64,000 nucleotides of DNA, taken from Pseudomonas sp. IAC-BECa141 (GTDB lineage: Bacteria; Pseudomonadota; Gammaproteobacteria; Pseudomonadales; Pseudomonadaceae). The notes beneath the pieces are model-generated. The model was not told where the DNA came from. It did no database searches and saw only the letters and a program-made list of their open reading frames with translations. Made by a program: the position numbers and the translations under genes. This document shows positions 36,845 through 45,209 of the stretch, piece by piece. Within the stretch, counting starts at the first letter, position 1, and the number at the start of each line of letters is the position of its first letter. The stretch is from contig NZ_CP065410.1 in the NCBI RefSeq assembly GCF_020544405.1, positions 1,984,001 to 2,048,000 of the forward strand, given 5' to 3'.

Positions 36845-37435
36845 TTGAATAAAGCCCAAACGCTATCCACGCGCTACGACCCCCGCGAGCTCTCTGACGA
36901 GGAGTTGGTCGCGCGCTCGCATACCGAGCTGTTTCACGTGACGCGCGCCTATGAAGAACTGATGCGGCGTTACCAGCGGACATTATTTAACGTCTGTGCA
37001 CGATATCTTGGGAACGATCGCGATGCAGACGATGTCTGTCAGGAAGTGATGCTTAAGGTGCTGTACGGCCTGAAGAACTTCGAGGGGAAATCAAAGTTCA
37101 AGACATGGCTCTACAGCATCACGTACAACGAATGCATCACACAGTATCGGAAGGAACGGCGAAAGCGTCGCTTGATGGACGCACTGAGTCTTGACCCCCT
37201 TGAGGAAGCGTCTGAAGAAAAGGCGCCAAAACCCGAGGAAAAGGGTGGACTGGATCGCTGGCTGGTGTATGTGAACCCGATTGATCGGGAAATTCTGGTG
37301 CTACGATTTGTCGCAGAGCTGGAGTTCCAGGAGATCGCAGACATCATGCACATGGGTTTGAGTGCGACAAAAATGCGTTACAAACGTGCTCTTGATAAAT
37401 TGCGTGAGAAATTTGCAGGCATTGCTGAAACTTAG
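36845..37435 (+). CDS. sigX: ECF sigma factor SigX
   Basis: This 196-residue sigma factor has region 2 (HVTRAYEELMRRYQRTLFNV, YLGNDRDADDVCQEVMLKVL, KTWLYSITYNE) and region 4 (DREILVLRFVAELEFQEIA, LSATKMRYKRALDKLREKF). SigX directs transcription of oprF and many envelope and fatty-acid genes under cell-wall stress or low osmolarity. The start is TTG at 36845; it reproduces the known N terminus and length. No anti-sigma gene follows; CmpX upstream may serve to modulate it. oprF lies directly downstream. Confidence 0.95.
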   Translation: MNKAQTLSTRYDPRELSDEELVARSHTELFHVTRAYEELMRRYQRTLFNVCARYLGNDRDADDVCQEVMLKVLYGLKNFEGKSKFKTWLYSITYNECITQYRKERRKRRLMDALSLDPLEEASEEKAPKPEEKGGLDRWLVYVNPIDREILVLRFVAELEFQEIADIMHMGLSATKMRYKRALDKLREKFAGIAET

Positions 37436-37461
37436 TTCGGCGCAAATATCTCTTACGTGTA

Positions 37462-37483
37462 GGCAAGTTCTGATAGACTTGCC
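37462..37483. promoter_or_regulatory. Inverted repeat in the sigX-oprF intergenic region
   Basis: GGCAAGT-TCTGATAG-ACTTGCC is a perfect seven-base inverted repeat 27 bases after the sigX stop and 60 bases before oprF. It could be a hairpin ending the sigX message, or an operator in the oprF promoter region. Confidence 0.45.
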
Positions 37484-37542
37484 GCCGAGTTGTCCCCCGG
37501 TTTGCGGGACTGCTTCACAATCACCAGATGGGGATTTAACGG

Positions 37543-38577
37543 ATGAAACTGAAAAACACCTTGGGCTTGGCCATTGGTTCTTTGATTGCCGCCACTTCTT
37601 TCGGCGCTCTGGCACAAGGCCAAGGCGCAGTTGAAATCGAAGGCTTCGCAAAGAAAGAACAATTCGACAGCGCTCGTAACTTCAAGAACAACGGCAACCT
37701 GTTCGGCGGCTCGATCGGTTACTTCCTGACCGACGACGTTGAACTGCGTCTGGGCTACGACGAAGTGCACAACGTGCGTTCCGACGACGGTCGTAACATC
37801 AAGGGCGCCAACACCGCTCTGGACGCTCTGTACCACTTCAACAACCCAGGCGACATGCTGCGTCCATACGTATCGGCTGGTTTCTCCGATCAAAGCATCG
37901 GCCAGAACGGCACTGGCGGTCGTAACCGTTCTACCTTCGCCAACGTTGGCGGCGGTGCCAAGCTGTACTTCACCGAGAACTTCTACGCCCGTGCTGGCGT
38001 TGAAGCTCAATACAACATCGACCAGGGCGACACCGAGTGGGCTCCTAGCGTCGGTATCGGTGTGAACTTCGGTGGCGGCTCCAAGCCAGCTGCTGCTCCA
38101 GTTCCAGCTCCGGCTGAAGTCTGCTCCGACAGCGACAACGACGGCGTATGCGACAACGTTGACAAGTGCCCAGACACCCCAGCCAACGTAACTGTTGACG
38201 CTGATGGCTGCCCGGCAGTTGCTGAAGTTGTTCGTGTTGAGCTGGACGTGAAGTTCGACTTCGACAAGTCGGTTGTGAAGCCAAACAGCTACGGCGACAT
38301 CAAAAACCTGGCTGACTTCATGAAGCAGTACCCATCCACCACCACTACTGTTGAAGGTCACACTGACTCCGTCGGTCCTGACGCTTACAACCAGAAACTG
38401 TCCGAGCGTCGTGCAAACGCCGTTAAGCAAGTTCTGACCAACCAGTACGGTGTTGAATCGTCCCGCATTCAGTCGATCGGCTACGGCGAATCCCGCCCAG
38501 TTGCTGACAACAAAACTGAAGCTGGCCGTGCTGTTAACCGTCGCGTAGAAGCGCAGGTTGAAGCTCAAGCTAAGTAA
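37543..38577 (+). CDS. oprF: Outer-membrane porin OprF
   Basis: This 344-residue major outer-membrane protein has a signal peptide (MKLKNTLGLAIGSLIAATSF, cleavage near ALA-QG), an eight-strand beta barrel (to about residue 175), a Pro/Ala-rich linker with four cysteines (EVCSDSDNDGVCDNVDKCPD, DGCPA) and a C-terminal OmpA-like peptidoglycan-binding domain (VEGHTDSVG, LSERRANAVK). It gives the cell its shape and allows slow diffusion. Codon use is strongly biased, as in highly expressed genes. It follows sigX, its known activator, and ends with a strong terminator. Confidence 0.98.
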   Translation: MKLKNTLGLAIGSLIAATSFGALAQGQGAVEIEGFAKKEQFDSARNFKNNGNLFGGSIGYFLTDDVELRLGYDEVHNVRSDDGRNIKGANTALDALYHFNNPGDMLRPYVSAGFSDQSIGQNGTGGRNRSTFANVGGGAKLYFTENFYARAGVEAQYNIDQGDTEWAPSVGIGVNFGGGSKPAAAPVPAPAEVCSDSDNDGVCDNVDKCPDTPANVTVDADGCPAVAEVVRVELDVKFDFDKSVVKPNSYGDIKNLADFMKQYPSTTTTVEGHTDSVGPDAYNQKLSERRANAVKQVLTNQYGVESSRIQSIGYGESRPVADNKTEAGRAVNRRVEAQVEAQAK

Positions 38578-38590
38578 TTAGCTGCCGCTG

Positions 38591-38624
38591 CGAGAAAAGC
38601 CCGGCTTATGCCGGGCTTTTCTTT
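38591..38624 (+). terminator. Terminator after oprF
   Basis: AGAAAAGCCCGGC and GCCGGGCTTTTCT form a perfect stem with the loop TTAT. It can also serve the convergent cobA. Confidence 0.92.
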
Positions 38625-38652
38625 GCCTGCGATTTGGGTAAACCGAGGATTG

Positions 38653-39405
38653 TCAGGCCAGGCGTTCGGCTGCCCAGTCAATCGAATCGACCTGGGTCGC
38701 AGCGGCTGCGACGGCGCCTATGACCAGAATCGCAGGGCTCTTGAGCCGGAAATCAAGGGCATCGTTTTCCATGGCTGCCAGGTCGCTACGGCATTCGCGT
38801 TGTTCCGGCAACGAGGCATTCTCGATCATCGCCACTGGCGTATCCGCCGCCATCCCCCCCGCCAAGAGCTGCTCGCGAATCTCGCCGAGCTTCGCCACCC
38901 CCATGTAAATCACCAGCGTCGTTCCGCCTTGCGCCAGCGCCCGCCAGTTCAACTGGCTGTCGTCCTGGGTGTGAGCGGTGACCAGCGTCACGCCCCGGGC
39001 CACGCCGCGCAACGTCAGCGGAATATCACATTGGGTCGCGCCCGCCAGCCCGGCGGTGATGCCATTGACCAACTCCACCTCGACCCCGCGCTCACGCAAC
39101 CACTGCGCTTCTTCACCTCCACGCCCGAAAATGCACGGATCGCCGCCCTTGAGTCGCACCACGCCTTTGCACTGACGGGCGTAACGCAGCATCAGCCGAT
39201 GGATGAACGCTTGGGGCGTTGAGCGGCAGCCGCCGCGTTTGCCGACCGCAATGATTCGCGCAGCAGGGCAGTGCTCAAGTACCGCCTCATTGACCAGATC
39301 GTCGATCAGCACCACCTCGGCTTCGCGCAAGGCACGCACTGCTTTAAGCGTCAGCAGCTCAGGATCACCGGGACCTGCGCCCACCAACCAGACTTTCGCG
39401 CTCAT
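38653..39405 (-). CDS. cobA: Uroporphyrinogen-III C-methyltransferase
   Basis: The 250-residue enzyme adds two methyl groups to uroporphyrinogen III to make precorrin-2, the precursor of siroheme and cobalamin. It shows VWLVGAGPGDPELLTLKA at the N terminus, the VVRLKGGDPCIFGRGGEE loop and VELVNGITAG. It is the last gene of the nitrite/nitrate reductase operon, 12 bases after the nitrate reductase stop; its product feeds the siroheme of NirB. Confidence 0.94.
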   Translation of the reverse strand: MSAKVWLVGAGPGDPELLTLKAVRALREAEVVLIDDLVNEAVLEHCPAARIIAVGKRGGCRSTPQAFIHRLMLRYARQCKGVVRLKGGDPCIFGRGGEEAQWLRERGVEVELVNGITAGLAGATQCDIPLTLRGVARGVTLVTAHTQDDSQLNWRALAQGGTTLVIYMGVAKLGEIREQLLAGGMAADTPVAMIENASLPEQRECRSDLAAMENDALDFRLKSPAILVIGAVAAAATQVDSIDWAAERLA

Positions 39406-39417
39406 GGTGTTTCCTCT

Positions 39418-42132
39418 TTAAATGACGGCGACCGGACGCACTTCGGCGGCCAGCAAACGCTTGATTTCCGGGACGCAGGAACCGCATTGCGTGCCGCATC
39501 CCAACTTGTTTTTCAAACCCTGCAGATCCAGACCTTCACCAATACCGGCGCAGACCGCGCTGTGGCTGACGTTCTTGCAATTGCACAGGGTCTTGTCCGC
39601 CACAACCGGCGTGCCGGCATTGCCCGGCGGTGCACTCATCGGTGCCAGCAGCCAGCGCCGCAGTTGTTCGTCGGCGCGACCCTCCAGCCACAGGCCTTGC
39701 AACCAGTGCTGAGCGAGGGTTTCGCCAGCGAGGCGAATCGCAGTGATTCGTCCGTTTTCGATGCGTACCCGCTTGCCGATGGCACGGCGTGGATCGTCAT
39801 AAGCCAGCACCGGCCCCTCGATCAGGGCCAGGCATTGGTCGATTTCATGCAGCAATTGCGGCTCTGGCGCCATAACGCTGGCTGCACGTATCAACAACGC
39901 AGGCCGTTCACGTCCGACAAGGCTGATACTTGTGTAGGAAAAAGCCTCACAGAGCGGTCGAAGCGCCTCGAAGTGCCGTTGAACATCGCCCTCGATCAGT
40001 GCGAACAGTTGCCATGGCAACTCCACCGGTTCCAGCCGCACACCGCTGTGCTTGAGTTCCGGTTGTTTCGACAAAGGATCAAAAGCCGGCAGGGTCAGGC
40101 TGTTCACGCCGCCCTTGAGGAAACGATCGCCCCAGTGCATCGGCAGGAACGCCTGGCCCGGACGTACGCTGTCATCGCTGGCGACCGCCACGATCACCGC
40201 GCCCCGACGACTTTTCAGATTCACCAAATCCCCCGACTGCAAGCGGTGGCGGCGCAACTCGTCCGGGTGCAGCCCCAACACCGCTTCGCTGACATGGCCG
40301 AACAACTGCGCCGCCGTTCCCGTGCGGCTCATACCGTGCCATTGATCACGCAGGCGGCCGGTGATCAGGGTCAGGGGAAAGCGCGCGTCGCGTTGTTCCT
40401 TGGCGGCGCGATAGGGATCGGCAACGAATTGCGCGCGCCCGTTCGGTGTAGGAAAGATCCCGTCGCCATACAGCCGGGCTGTACCCTGGCGGGCGCCAGC
40501 GGGGAAGGGCCATTGCTGTGGCCCCAGCTCATCAATCAATCCGTGGCTGATCCCGGACAAATCCAGATCGCGCCCCCGGGTCAGTTGTTTGTACTCGTCA
40601 AACAGCTGCGCCGATTGCTCGAAGGCAAACAGCCCCGGTTGTTGCGGGCGCAGACGTTTCTCCAGGCGTTGTGCGAAATCTACCGTGATCGCCCAGTCCG
40701 GACGCGCTTCACCCGGTGCGGCAATGGCTTTGCGAACGTGAGAAATCCGCCGTTCAGAGTTGGTCACCGAACCTTCCTTCTCGCCCCAACTGGCCGCCGG
40801 CAACAGCAGGTCGGCAAACGCCGCGGTTTCGGTGGTACGAAACGCTTCCTGCAATACCACGAACGGACAAGCTTCCAGCGCGGCGCGCACGGCGTTCTGG
40901 TCCGGCATCGATTGCGCGGGGTTGGTGCAGGCGATCCACAGCGCCTTGATCCGGCCGCTGCGCACCTGTTCAAACAGTTCGATGGCGCTGAGCCCGGTGT
41001 TTTCCGGCAGCTTATCCACACCCCAATACGCCGCCACTTCGGCGCGGTGCTCCGGATTGGCTACTTCGCGATGACCGGGCAACAGGTTGGAGAGACTGCC
41101 GGTTTCCCGCCCGCCCATGGCATTCGGCTGACCGGTCAAAGAGAAAGGTCCTGCCCCCGGTCGGCCGATCTGTCCGGTGGCCAGGTGCAGGTTGATCAGC
41201 GCACTGTTCTTCGCGCTGCCGGCGGTGGACTGGTTCAGGCCCATGCACCACAGCGAGAGAAAACTCGGCGCGGTGCCGATCCATTCGGCGCATTGCTGCA
41301 ACTGCTCGGCACTGATCCCGCACAGCTGCGAAACCATGGCCGGGGTGTAATCGCGCACCAGACTTTTCAGCCCGGCGAGTCCTTCGGTGTGGGCCTTGAT
41401 GAAGTCACGGTCGATCCAGTCTTCCCACAACAGTAGATGCAAAATCCCATGGAACAAGGCGACATCGGTGCCCGGCAGAATCGCCAGATGCAGGTCGGCC
41501 AGATCGCAGGTGTCGGTGCGTCGAGGGTCGATGACGACGACTTTCATGTGAGGGCGGTGGGACTTGGCTTCTTCGAGGCGGCGAAAAAGTACCGGATGAG
41601 CGTAGGCCATGTTACTGCCGACGATCACCACGCAATCGCTCGATTCCAGGTCTTCATAGCTGCACGGTGGGGCGTCGGCGCCGAGGCTGCGCTTGTAGCC
41701 GACCACCGCCGAAGACATGCACAGCCGCGAATTGCTGTCGATGTTGTTGGTACCGACCAGCGCCCGCGCCAGTTTGTTGAAGGCGTAGTAGTCCTCGGTC
41801 AGCAACTGCCCGGAGATGTAGAACGCCACGCTGTCCGGGCCGTGTTCGGCGATGGTTTCGGCGAAGACCTGGGTGGCATGGTCCAGCGCGGTGTCCCAGT
41901 CGCAGCGGCTGCGCGCCAGGCCTTTGCCCAGGCGCAATTCCGGGTACAACGCCCGGGCCGCAAGATCACCGGTCAGATGCAGGGTCGAGCCTTTGCTGCA
42001 CAGTTTGCCGAAGTTGGCCGGATGCGCCGGATCGCCGCTGACGCCGAGGATGCGCTCGCCGTCATGCTCGATCAGCACGCCGCAGCCGACCCCGCAATAG
42101 CAGCAGGTCGAGGCGGTCGTCTGGCGGTTCAT
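39418..42132 (-). CDS. nasC: Assimilatory nitrate reductase, catalytic subunit
   Basis: This 904-residue cytoplasmic molybdoenzyme reduces nitrate to nitrite. The N terminus holds the 4Fe-4S site (TCCYCGVGCGV ... CSKG), followed by the molybdopterin domains (QLLTEDYYAFNKLARALVG, SLWCMGLNQSTAGSAKNSAL) and the molybdopterin dinucleotide-binding domain. The C terminus has a BFD-like 2Fe-2S domain (LCNCKNVSHSAVC, GCGTQCGSCVPEIKRLL). The ATG at 42132 overlaps the nirD stop (TGATG), so translation is coupled. Naming varies (nasA or nasC); here the transporter is called separately. Confidence 0.93.
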   Translation of the reverse strand: MNRQTTASTCCYCGVGCGVLIEHDGERILGVSGDPAHPANFGKLCSKGSTLHLTGDLAARALYPELRLGKGLARSRCDWDTALDHATQVFAETIAEHGPDSVAFYISGQLLTEDYYAFNKLARALVGTNNIDSNSRLCMSSAVVGYKRSLGADAPPCSYEDLESSDCVVIVGSNMAYAHPVLFRRLEEAKSHRPHMKVVVIDPRRTDTCDLADLHLAILPGTDVALFHGILHLLLWEDWIDRDFIKAHTEGLAGLKSLVRDYTPAMVSQLCGISAEQLQQCAEWIGTAPSFLSLWCMGLNQSTAGSAKNSALINLHLATGQIGRPGAGPFSLTGQPNAMGGRETGSLSNLLPGHREVANPEHRAEVAAYWGVDKLPENTGLSAIELFEQVRSGRIKALWIACTNPAQSMPDQNAVRAALEACPFVVLQEAFRTTETAAFADLLLPAASWGEKEGSVTNSERRISHVRKAIAAPGEARPDWAITVDFAQRLEKRLRPQQPGLFAFEQSAQLFDEYKQLTRGRDLDLSGISHGLIDELGPQQWPFPAGARQGTARLYGDGIFPTPNGRAQFVADPYRAAKEQRDARFPLTLITGRLRDQWHGMSRTGTAAQLFGHVSEAVLGLHPDELRRHRLQSGDLVNLKSRRGAVIVAVASDDSVRPGQAFLPMHWGDRFLKGGVNSLTLPAFDPLSKQPELKHSGVRLEPVELPWQLFALIEGDVQRHFEALRPLCEAFSYTSISLVGRERPALLIRAASVMAPEPQLLHEIDQCLALIEGPVLAYDDPRRAIGKRVRIENGRITAIRLAGETLAQHWLQGLWLEGRADEQLRRWLLAPMSAPPGNAGTPVVADKTLCNCKNVSHSAVCAGIGEGLDLQGLKNKLGCGTQCGSCVPEIKRLLAAEVRPVAVI

Positions 42133-42449
42133 CAGACGGCGTCCCGCAGGGCCAGTTGCACGCGGCCGTTTTCCACCCGGGCCGGGTGATGATGTGCGCA
42201 ACCGACGTCCGGCGCCTGGGCTTCGCCGGATTGCAGATCGATCTGCCAGTTATGCAGTGGGCAGGCCACGCGCTTGCCGTAAATCAGGCCTTGGGACAAC
42301 GGGCCGCCCTTGTGCGGGCAGCGGTCATCGAGTGCGAAGACTTCGTCGTCGCTTGTACGAAAGATCGCAATGTCACCTTTGGGCCCGGCGATGATCCGCG
42401 AACCGAGGGCGTTGATCTCTTCCAGGGCACAGATATCGAGCCAGTTCAT
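42132..42449 (-). CDS. nirD: Nitrite reductase (NADH) small subunit
   Basis: This 105-residue Rieske-like subunit pairs with NirB. Unlike some NirD proteins that lost the cluster, it keeps a full Rieske ligand set, CPH-16 residues-CPLH (RCPHKGGPLSQG ... ACPLHNWQ). The start at 42449 overlaps the nirB stop by four bases (ATGA), and its own stop overlaps the start of the nitrate reductase gene. Translational coupling of all three is likely. Confidence 0.93.
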   Translation of the reverse strand: MNWLDICALEEINALGSRIIAGPKGDIAIFRTSDDEVFALDDRCPHKGGPLSQGLIYGKRVACPLHNWQIDLQSGEAQAPDVGCAHHHPARVENGRVQLALRDAV

Positions 42450-44899
42450 GCCGGCACCTCCAGGTTTTTCACAGGGATCACGTCGAATTCTTTCTTCAGT
42501 TGCGGCTGGGCGAGGCGTTCTTTCCACGGGTCCTGTTCGAACGACAGGGAGAATTGCAGGCGCTCGTTCAGGGCCTTGCGGCGCTCGGGATCTTCCAGCA
42601 CGGCTTTCTTGATGTGCTCCATGCCGACCCGTTGCAGGTAATGCACGGTGCGTTCGAGGTAGAAGGCTTCTTCGCGGTACAGCTGCAGGAACGCGCCGTT
42701 GTATTCGCGGACCTCCTCGGCAGTCTTGAGCTTGACGAAGAATTCGGCGACTTCGGTCTTGATCCCGCCGTTGCCACCGATGTACATCTCCCAGCCGGAA
42801 TCGACTCCGATGATTCCTACGTCTTTAATCCCCGCTTCCGAACAGTTGCGTGGGCATCCGGAGACCGCCAGTTTCACTTTGTGCGGCGACCACATGTTGA
42901 ACAGGTCGTGTTCGAGGTCGATGCCCAACTGAGTCGAATTCTGCGTGCCGAAGCGGCAGAACTCGCTGCCGACGCAGGTTTTCACGGTGCGGATCGATTT
43001 GCCGTAGGCGTGGCCCGACGGCATGTCGAGGTCTTTCCACACGCCGGGCAGATCCTGCTTTTTGATCCCCAGCAAGTCGATGCGCTGACCGCCGGTGACC
43101 TTGACCATCGGCACCTGATATTTGTCCGCCACGTCGGCGATCCGCCGCAGTTCCGACGGGTTGGTCACGCCGCCCCACATCCGTGGTACCACCGAGTAGG
43201 TGCCGTCCTTCTGGATGTTGGCGTGGGCCCGTTCGTTGATCAGGCGCGACTGCGGATCGTCCTTGGCTTCGCCGGGCCAGGTGGAAATCAGGTAGTAGTT
43301 GAGGGCCGGCCGGCAAGTGGCGCAACCGTTCGGCGTGCGCCAGTTGAGGTAGCTCATGGTGCCGGCGATGGTCAGCAAATGCTGTTCGCGAATGGCCTGG
43401 CGAATCTGGCCATGGTTGAGATCGCTGCAACCGCAGATGGCTTTTTCGCTTTTCGGTTTGACGTCCGCCGCGCCGCCGACGGTGTTGATCAGGATCTGCT
43501 CGACCAGGCCGGCGCAGGAACCGCAGGAGCTGGCGGCCTTGGTGTGTTTCTTTACTTCGTCGACGCTGAACAGCCCGTGTTCCTGAATCGCCTTGACGAT
43601 GGTGCCCTTGCACACGCCGTTGCAGCCGCAGACTTCGGCGTTGTCGGCCATGCTCATGGCCTTGTCCTGGCCCTGATGTCCTACGTCGCCAATTGCGTTT
43701 TCTCCGAACATTAAGTGATCGCGGATCTCGCCGATGGCGTGATTCTCACGAATCTGCCGGAAATACCAACCGCCATCTGCCGTATCGCCGTACAGACACG
43801 CGCCGACCAGCACGTCATCCTTGATCACCAGTTTTTTGTACACCCCGCCGATCGGGTCGGAGAGGGTGATGGTCTCGGTGCCTTCGCCGCCCATGAAGTC
43901 GCCGGCGGAAAACAGGTCGATGCCGGTGACTTTCAACTTGGTCGACGTCACTGAGCCCTGATAGCGCGCGAAACCCAGTTGCGCCAAGTGGTTGGCGCAG
44001 ACCTTGGCCTGTTCGAACAGCGGCGCCACCAGGCCGTAGGCAATGCCACGGTGGCTGGCGCATTCGCCGATGGCATAGATGCGCGGGTCGTAGGTTTGCA
44101 GGGTGTCGTTGACCAGAATCCCGCGATTGCACGGGATGCCGGCCTTTTCCGCGAGTTCGGTGTTGGGGCGAATGCCGGCGGCCATGACGACCAGATCGGC
44201 AGGAATGATGTCGCCGTTCTTGAATTGCACCGAGCCGACCCGACCATTGCCGGCGTCGTGCAGGGCCTGGGTCTGTTCGCACAGGCGAAAGTGCAGGCCA
44301 CGGGATTCGAGGGCGGTTTGCAGGAGCTGGCCACTGGTCTTGTCCAGTTGCCGCTCCAGCAGCCATTCACCGAGGTGCACCACGGTGACGTGCATGCCGC
44401 GCAGCATCAGGCCGTTGGCCGCTTCGAGGCCGAGCAAACCGCCACCGATCACCACGGCGTGTTTGTGGGTCTTGGCGGTATCGATCATCGCCTGGGTGTC
44501 GGCGATGTCGCGGTACCCGATCACGCCCTGCAAGGTGTTCCCGGGGATCGGCAGGATGAACGGGGTCGAGCCAGTGGCGATCAGCAGGCGGTCGTATTCG
44601 GCCTCAGTGCCATCCTCGGCGATCACCCGGCGTTTGACCCGGTCGATCTCGACCACTTTGCGGTTGAGCAGCAGTTTGATGCCGTTTTCCAGGTACCAGT
44701 CGAGGTCGTTGAGCACGATCTCTTCGAAGGTCTGTTCGCCGGCCAATACCGGCGATAGCAGGATGCGGTTGTAGTTGGTGTGCGGTTCGGCGCCGAAGAC
44801 CGTGATGTCGTACAGCTCGTTGCTGAGCTTGAGCAGTTCTTCCAGGGTACGAACCCCGGCCATGCCATTGCCGATCATCACCAGTTTGAGTTTTTTCAT
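42446..44899 (-). CDS. nirB: Nitrite reductase (NADH) large subunit
   Basis: The 817-residue enzyme reduces nitrite to ammonium with NADH. Order: FAD/NADH domains (VMIGNGMAGVRTLEEL; VVIGGGLLGLEAANGL), a BFD-like 2Fe-2S region (VCGCNGVCKGTIV; SSCGSCAGLVEQIL), and the siroheme/4Fe-4S reductase module with the four cysteines in TCVGSEFCRFG and GCPRNCSEAGIKD. The ATG at 44899 starts the conserved MKKLKLVMIGNG. In front of it lies a 150-base leader with hexaloop hairpins and a terminator, expected to be controlled by NasT. Confidence 0.96.
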   Translation of the reverse strand: MKKLKLVMIGNGMAGVRTLEELLKLSNELYDITVFGAEPHTNYNRILLSPVLAGEQTFEEIVLNDLDWYLENGIKLLLNRKVVEIDRVKRRVIAEDGTEAEYDRLLIATGSTPFILPIPGNTLQGVIGYRDIADTQAMIDTAKTHKHAVVIGGGLLGLEAANGLMLRGMHVTVVHLGEWLLERQLDKTSGQLLQTALESRGLHFRLCEQTQALHDAGNGRVGSVQFKNGDIIPADLVVMAAGIRPNTELAEKAGIPCNRGILVNDTLQTYDPRIYAIGECASHRGIAYGLVAPLFEQAKVCANHLAQLGFARYQGSVTSTKLKVTGIDLFSAGDFMGGEGTETITLSDPIGGVYKKLVIKDDVLVGACLYGDTADGGWYFRQIRENHAIGEIRDHLMFGENAIGDVGHQGQDKAMSMADNAEVCGCNGVCKGTIVKAIQEHGLFSVDEVKKHTKAASSCGSCAGLVEQILINTVGGAADVKPKSEKAICGCSDLNHGQIRQAIREQHLLTIAGTMSYLNWRTPNGCATCRPALNYYLISTWPGEAKDDPQSRLINERAHANIQKDGTYSVVPRMWGGVTNPSELRRIADVADKYQVPMVKVTGGQRIDLLGIKKQDLPGVWKDLDMPSGHAYGKSIRTVKTCVGSEFCRFGTQNSTQLGIDLEHDLFNMWSPHKVKLAVSGCPRNCSEAGIKDVGIIGVDSGWEMYIGGNGGIKTEVAEFFVKLKTAEEVREYNGAFLQLYREEAFYLERTVHYLQRVGMEHIKKAVLEDPERRKALNERLQFSLSFEQDPWKERLAQPQLKKEFDVIPVKNLEVPA

Positions 44900-44959
44900 C
44901 AGATTCTCCGGGAGCTTCGGGCTTGCCTCTTGTGGGCAGTCAGGCCTTGCTCGACAAAA

Positions 44960-45075
44960 ATGGCGCAAACAAAAAAGGCGTCCCGCCAGTTACCTGGCGA
45001 GGACGCCTTTGTCCTTGTCCCGTTCTCTCGGGAAGCCCGGCCTTCGTCGTTGAAGGTCGGGCTTTTATGTCAGTT
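44960..45075 (-). promoter_or_regulatory. NasT (ANTAR)-responsive antitermination leader of nirBD-nitrate reductase-cobA
   Basis: Read on the minus strand, three short hairpins have six-base loops with A at position 1 and G at position 4: CCTTC-AACGAC-GAAGG (45041-45056), CCCG-AGAGAA-CGGG (45019-45032) and GGAC-AAAGGC-GTCC (45001-45014). The last hairpin shares the sequence AAAGGCGTCC with the 5' strand of an intrinsic terminator (44971-45010), so the two exclude each other. This is the known two-hairpin target of ANTAR proteins such as NasT. Confidence 0.85.
44971..45010 (-). terminator. Conditional terminator in the nirB leader
   Basis: On the minus strand, AAAGGCGTCC...GGACGCCTTTTTT closes a long stem (inner arms CGCCAG/CTGGCG, loop GTAA) with a T-run, 70 bases before the nirB start. 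Confidence 0.9.
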
Positions 45076-45086
45076 GAAAACGTTAA

Positions 45087-45102
45087 TGCAGTGGCTGTGC
45101 CA
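45087..45102 (-). promoter_or_regulatory. Sigma-54 promoter of the nirB operon
   Basis: Minus strand TGGCACAGCCACTGCA has GG and GC at the exact -24/-12 spacing of the RpoN consensus TGGCAC-N5-TTGCA. Transcription would start near 45075, just before the first hexaloop hairpin. Confidence 0.7.
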
Positions 45103-45209
45103 AGTCGCGGTAAGCCGCGAATTCACTGGGGTAATGCGGGAATTGGCCAGATGTTCATTGTGGTTTTTGCACTGAATGGAAGCGGCACGCCCGTTTATGG
45201 AGCGCCGCA

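Noticed and set aside
39271..41436. 721-codon plus-strand open frame opposite the nitrate reductase gene
   Set aside because: It covers both cobA and the nitrate reductase coding region antisense and shows no known domain; the minus-strand genes have conserved motifs.
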